DNA of 64,000 bases from Petrosia ficiformis (Eukaryota > Porifera > Demospongiae > Haplosclerida > Petrosiidae): NCBI GenBank assembly GCA_947044365.1, contig OX345636.1, positions 36,233,212 to 36,297,211 on the forward strand, read 5' to 3'. The translations under genes were made by a program, and so were the position numbers. The notes beneath the pieces are model-generated. The model was not told the origin of the DNA, ran no database searches, and saw only the letters and a list, made by a program, of their open reading frames with translations. The stretch's first letter is position 1. The number at the start of each line of letters is the position of its first letter. Below, piece after piece: positions 63,032 to 64,000 of the stretch.

Positions 63032-63951
63032 AACCCCGTGGAAAGCAACGAGAAATTAAAAGTATGCACTAATCGAAGAAACTCTACCATAGTAACAGTA
63101 TTACATTAATGCCCACAACGATAATTTCATTCCTGGCTTATGGCTGTGGTTAAATCTATGACAATAGTAACAAAATTTGACAAGAGAAAATACATTTTGC
63201 ATGCTTACTTCTGAATTCTGATTCTGGAACTGCAAATACTTAGCTAATGTATTAACGACAGGTTCTCCACTGGGAGATACTAAAACAGTGTCAATGACAG
63301 ATTTGCTTTCTGGATCAGTTGTTCTTCTAATGTGTGTCATCACTAATGAGAGTAGAGTGTGATGTTGTTGTCCATAAATTCCAGATGGGGGAATATCTTC
63401 AAGAAATTTTTTGACCTGAGAATGAGTTTAATACAAAGTCACATGTACATATATGCATATACTGTAAATCCAGAAATTTTCATGGCTTTCAGTGGACTGT
63501 ATTAGTTCTAAATTTAAATACTGCAATAGTAAAATTTCAAGAAAATTAACTTTTGTGGATGGGAATCAGCAGAGCAAATTATTTTAACAGTAAAAGTTTC
63601 CTAATCTACAAAATATTACATTGTGTGCAAAAAACAGATACATAATTAATGTCTGTGTAGTTAAAGTAAGGCGTTTCCTTGAACATAAGCCATGGCTACT
63701 ATTTGAATCCAGTAACTGTCAGAGAGAAACCATAACTTTAAGTCAGCAATAATATCGAAAGGCAGAGTATTCTTTGTGAAAAGGTTCGACTGATTTTTAA
63801 AATGTCGTGTAGATGCTTTCATGGTGGTAAAGAAGCTTGGATTTGGCATTAATGGAAAAAAGGCTCTTCGGGTAAGCAAGTTAGAACCCGAAAATGTTAA
63901 AATTAAAGATGTCATAAAGCTGATAAATGTTAAATGTAAATTGTCTGCTCA
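42697..63951 (-). CDS. RNF213 (mysterin)-like giant gene, 3' part; 5' end outside window
   Basis: Minus-strand exons (5' to 3'): about 63951-63661, 63415-63209, 58019-57682, 53179-52021, 51708-51280, 51226-51056, 50993-50652, 50596-50492, 50427-50335, 48842-48660, 48620-48436, 48285-48189, 48131-47954, 47886-47753, 47697-47344, 47288-47175, 47115-47063, 46990-46662, 46604-46471, 46414-46272, 46213-about 45962, 45912-about 45622, about 45310-45100, 44978-44918, 44500-44384, 43334-43183, 42979-42697. Most junctions agree in phase; those at 63.6, 45.9 and 45.0 kb are uncertain. RNF213 is a cytosolic AAA+ ATPase and ubiquitin ligase acting in lipid metabolism and defence against pathogens. Family marks: HFPSE then FLDGW--CYLDAI, FIPGST, LPDLVDFYQWIHTQF, and LNPLQLKFLEELR near the C-terminus. 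No RING or RZ finger is visible. Sponge-lineage expansion is an inference. Confidence 0.7.
44755..44775. repeat. (CT)n microsatellite
   Basis: About nine CT units (CTCTCTGTCTCTCTCTCTCT). Confidence 0.85.
45385..45620. mobile_element. MITE family B, short reverse copy
   Basis: GATCCCTATGATTGCTTTGT at 45398, then ACACTTATTATTTAAAAGACC and at the end CAAACCCGTGGGAAAGTAAT with GGATGGCCCTATGGACCAT. Both termini are present but the middle is shortened. It sits in an intron beside an RNF213-like exon. Confidence 0.65.
46662..46990 (-). CDS. RNF213-like E3-shell exon
   Basis: Contains MRPILDAGIRILPDLVDFYQ then WIHTQFPQYLTRKQTES. The LPDL--FY-W-H------LT pattern is one of the best conserved parts of the RNF213 C-terminal E3 shell. 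Joined in phase with the 53-base exon at 47115-47063 and the exon at 46604. Confidence 0.75.
47344..47697 (-). CDS. RNF213-like exon at the position of the RZ finger, without zinc ligands
   Basis: 118 codons, phase 0 at both ends. The preceding exon ends with VGTFIPGST, like the FLPTMP-type segment that comes just before the RZ finger in RNF213. Here the sequence continues EDPIGSKMYDEVTVLSDTGH then CLSQESYQ, with no Cys/His set of RZ type. The order DPI---M-D-V-----TGH recalls the first half of a U-box, but the second half is not evident. This is motif reading, not a domain match. Confidence 0.65.
48935..49280. mobile_element. Foldback MITE family A, complete
   Basis: Two arms of about 150 bases face each other: AAGATGTAGGGCTGTCAAAA to AACAAACCACTTCCATGTAA on the left and the complement on the right. 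Related to 7895-8130. Confidence 0.75.
49850..50000. mobile_element. MITE family C
   Basis: GAGATTTCAGCTCATCACTT, GGCCATTTTTTTGG, CATCCCTATGTAGAAAGTAC, the same order as at 9.0 kb. Confidence 0.65.
52021..53179 (-). CDS. RNF213-like exon with the HFP-GW-YLD region
   Basis: A 386-codon exon, the largest in the window. It reads KHFILLLHFPSEDFYTHCYP then TLFLDGWNHCYLDAIAPS, a pattern I know from the AAA-core to E3 region of RNF213-like proteins (hydrophobic strand, HFP, then GW--YLD). The preceding exon at 57682 supplies the split Arg codon, and the GTATAT donor leaves phase 0 for the next exon at 51708. The frame could be extended downstream to a stop, but that tail is intronic. Confidence 0.75.
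53465..54180. mobile_element. MITE family B, plus, with nested insertion
   Basis: The terminus occurs twice (GGCCATAGGGCCATCCCCTA at 53470 and CATAGGGTCATCCCTATGAT at 53545), then GGCTCAGTCCATTAATGGGC and the usual right part after 54063. The 336-base element at 53727-54062 is inserted in its middle. Confidence 0.7.
53727..54062. mobile_element. Nested MITE with perfect 14-base inverted ends
   Basis: CAGTGGCGTAACTG at 53727 is mirrored by CAGTTACGCCACTG ending at 54062. Such CAGTGGCG ends are common in hAT-type nonautonomous elements. No clear 8-base target duplication is visible, so superfamily stays open. The interior holds short G/C-rich hairpins (GGGGGCTGCTCCCCC). Confidence 0.8.
54185..54440. 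mobile_element. MITE family C, reverse
   Basis: CAGAGAGTACGGTAGTACTC, GCAGGGATGGCCCTGAAAAT and ATTTCAATTGCAAATGGTAA are the complement of the family C markers. Confidence 0.65.
54521..55098. mobile_element. piggyBac-type MITE with TTAA target sites
   Basis: Flanked by TTAA on both sides (54517-54520, 55099-55102). The ends are CCCTTAGAAGACTGA and TCAGTCCTCTAAGGG, near-perfect inverted repeats. TTAA duplication with CCC-starting ends is the mark of piggyBac. No transposase is present, so it needed one supplied in trans. GC-richer than its surroundings. Confidence 0.85.
55560..56160 (+). pseudogene. LINE retrotransposon 3' end
   Basis: An open frame without ATG runs from about 55562 to a TAA at about 55988. 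It reads KWDPVNHSWSKSYSDAKSEL then GWPSIYQRHLFL, and later NTPTRSHNLSLL, RINSFRYSFFINSAFIWNSL and PSNIV. This is the tail downstream of the reverse transcriptase in CR1/L2/Jockey-type LINEs (TR------L------N-----F------WN-LP--I). The 3' untranslated part ends with GGGAGGCACTTAATATAGGA. The copy is 5' truncated but its frame is intact over about 140 codons, so it may be young. It lies antisense in an RNF213-like intron. Confidence 0.75.
56340..56580. mobile_element. Foldback MITE family A2
   Basis: Nearly the same as 41990-42250, with arms ACCACTTCCACATAACAACC and GGTTGTTATGTGGAAGTGGT. Followed by CATCTTGTTCCTGTGC and GATATATATCCCTACATACT. Confidence 0.75.
56640..57655. other. Intron sequence without recognised feature
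   Basis: Intron of the RNF213-like gene between the exons at 57682 and 53179. Nothing supported here. Confidence 0.4.
58619..59010. mobile_element. MITE family B, reverse, near complete
   Basis: From TATCCCTAAGATTGCTTTGT through CTGCTGGTCTGTAGAGCTCG and GCCACGCCCTTCAATTGACC to CATACTCGCACAAGTGGACA. It shares the left end of the family and its centre; the right end runs into a TA tract. Confidence 0.7.
59079..59216. repeat. Minisatellite, AATGATATTCACTAGGTAAA units
   Basis: AATGATATTCACTAGGTAAA and CACTAGGTAAAGTATATCC recur four to six times with length variation. Next to it (59231-59278) ACACGCGGAGACGGTAAA is repeated twice. Confidence 0.8.
59450..59880. mobile_element. Palindrome fragment and MITE family B, reverse
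   Basis: 59455-59525 is part of the TATATGGC-AATATA palindrome family. Then TTCAACCCCGTGGAAAGCAA and GGATGGCCTTACGGGCCATA (59525-59577) form a family B end, followed from 59588 by a second reverse copy with CCATTAATTGATCGAGCCCC. Confidence 0.6.
60016..60880 (+). pseudogene. Tc1/mariner transposase, broken, with an intron-like insertion
   Basis: The frame starts MVYSTYKQQRVLYFSSLGY, has a helix-turn-helix-like N-terminus, a TAA stop at about 60162, then RRRPGSGRPTKLQ (GRPR-like hinge). First catalytic Asp region: VVCTDECTVKLE. A 146-base GT-AG segment (60489-60634) with a TA tract splits an Arg codon; after it come AKHPCKVHVWAGISWEG and a TAG stop, LEAGLKPFLSS, QDNDPKHTSR (second Asp) and PPESPDLNPK, where the frame ends before the third catalytic acid. 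Two stops and the missing end make it inactive. It lies antisense in a 5.2 kb intron of the RNF213-like gene. Confidence 0.85.
60489..60634 (+). other. Intron-like segment inside the transposase
   Basis: Begins GTATTTGAC and ends TCTCTTCTCCAG after a pyrimidine-rich stretch. Removal restores KPKPR-AKHPCKVHVW without change of frame, the conserved Tc1 order. It holds a (TA)n tract. Confidence 0.7.
61278..61345. repeat. (TA)n microsatellite
   Basis: TATATA runs broken by AAA, next to the palindromic repeat. Confidence 0.85.
61345..61510. repeat. Palindromic AGCCGAGGGC repeat
   Basis: Arms around CCATGGCTTCGAGGGATATA and complement, with ATGGCGAATATAAGACCCGA, GCCCGAGGTGAAGCCGAGGG in the centre. 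Close relative of 18125-18310. Further partial copies lie at 61735-62000. Confidence 0.75.
61735..62000. repeat. Further partial palindromes of the same type
   Basis: ATATGGCATATATCCCTGCT, ATATGCCATATATACGCCCC, GTTATATACGCAATATACAC. Paired arms are visible over 61740-61860, but boundaries are unclear. Confidence 0.5.
62826..62975. repeat. Dispersed repeat shared with 39.7 kb
   Basis: CAGCCACTTAGCACCTCCGC, ATATAGCAGCTGTACGCTCC and TTTGCCGGGGTTCATACGCT match 39690-39860 in order. Confidence 0.6.
62985..63055. repeat. (TA)n and family B MITE end
   Basis: A TA tract followed by TTTAAACCCCGTGGAAAGCA, the family B terminus. Confidence 0.6.
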
Positions 63952-64000
63952 TGTCATTAAGGGTTAAATTATATAGGCAATGGAAATACAGTGAGGGAAT

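Overview
The window looks like AT-rich nuclear DNA from an invertebrate animal, most likely a sponge (Porifera; a demosponge such as Amphimedon is my best guess). Support: spliced genes with GT-AG introns, many of 50-150 bases; abundant short inverted-repeat elements (MITEs); (TA)n microsatellites; and decayed metazoan-type transposons (hAT, Tc1/mariner, piggyBac, Crypton-like, Penelope-like, LINE). The species is an inference. One 200-base run of N (29111-29310) marks an assembly gap inside AT-satellite sequence.

The three host loci I could reconstruct all lie on the minus strand. (1) A gene of unknown function starts at 21508 and runs off the left edge. Ten exons join with consistent splice phase into exactly 510 codons. 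It begins with a doubled basic motif and has a region weakly like a protease-associated (PA) fold. (2) From about 23.7 to 41.7 kb lie pieces of coiled-coil and SAM-domain genes. A roughly 1.45 kb block (linker exon, intron, SAM exon) is present twice, at 26.9-28.5 and 37.9-39.3 kb. The left copy has a 2-base frameshift inside the SAM domain. Nearby coiled-coil exons (23.7-24.2, 29.4 kb) resemble the ubiquitin-binding coiled coil of NEMO/optineurin/TNIP, and the 23.9 kb exon is broken. (3) From 63.9 down to 42.7 kb runs the 3' part of a very large RNF213 (mysterin)-like gene, at least 24 exons, 5' end outside the window. It keeps the AAA-core-to-E3-shell region and the C-terminus. I find neither the RING nor the RZ zinc finger where the family has them.

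Most other sequence is mobile-element debris, largely in introns: a DDE transposon with Ulp1-protease and PHD-finger pieces (1.1-2.8 kb), a Penelope-like element with GIY-YIG domain and inverted arms holding hammerhead-ribozyme-like cores (11.9-13.5 kb), a GC-richer LINE 5' part with three sets of tandem repeats (24.5-26.5 kb), hAT pieces (12.9, 30.9, 32.0 kb), a Crypton/DUF3504 piece (32.6-33.1 kb), a piggyBac-type MITE with TTAA ends (54.5-55.1 kb), a LINE 3' end (55.6-56.2 kb), a Tc1/mariner copy split by an intron (60.0-60.9 kb), and several MITE families.

How the host genes might work together is inference only. An RNF213-like protein beside NEMO/TNIP-like and SAM-domain genes would fit an innate-immune ubiquitin-signalling neighbourhood, but synteny alone does not prove it. 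I saw no tRNA, rRNA or CRISPR array, and did not attempt promoter calls.
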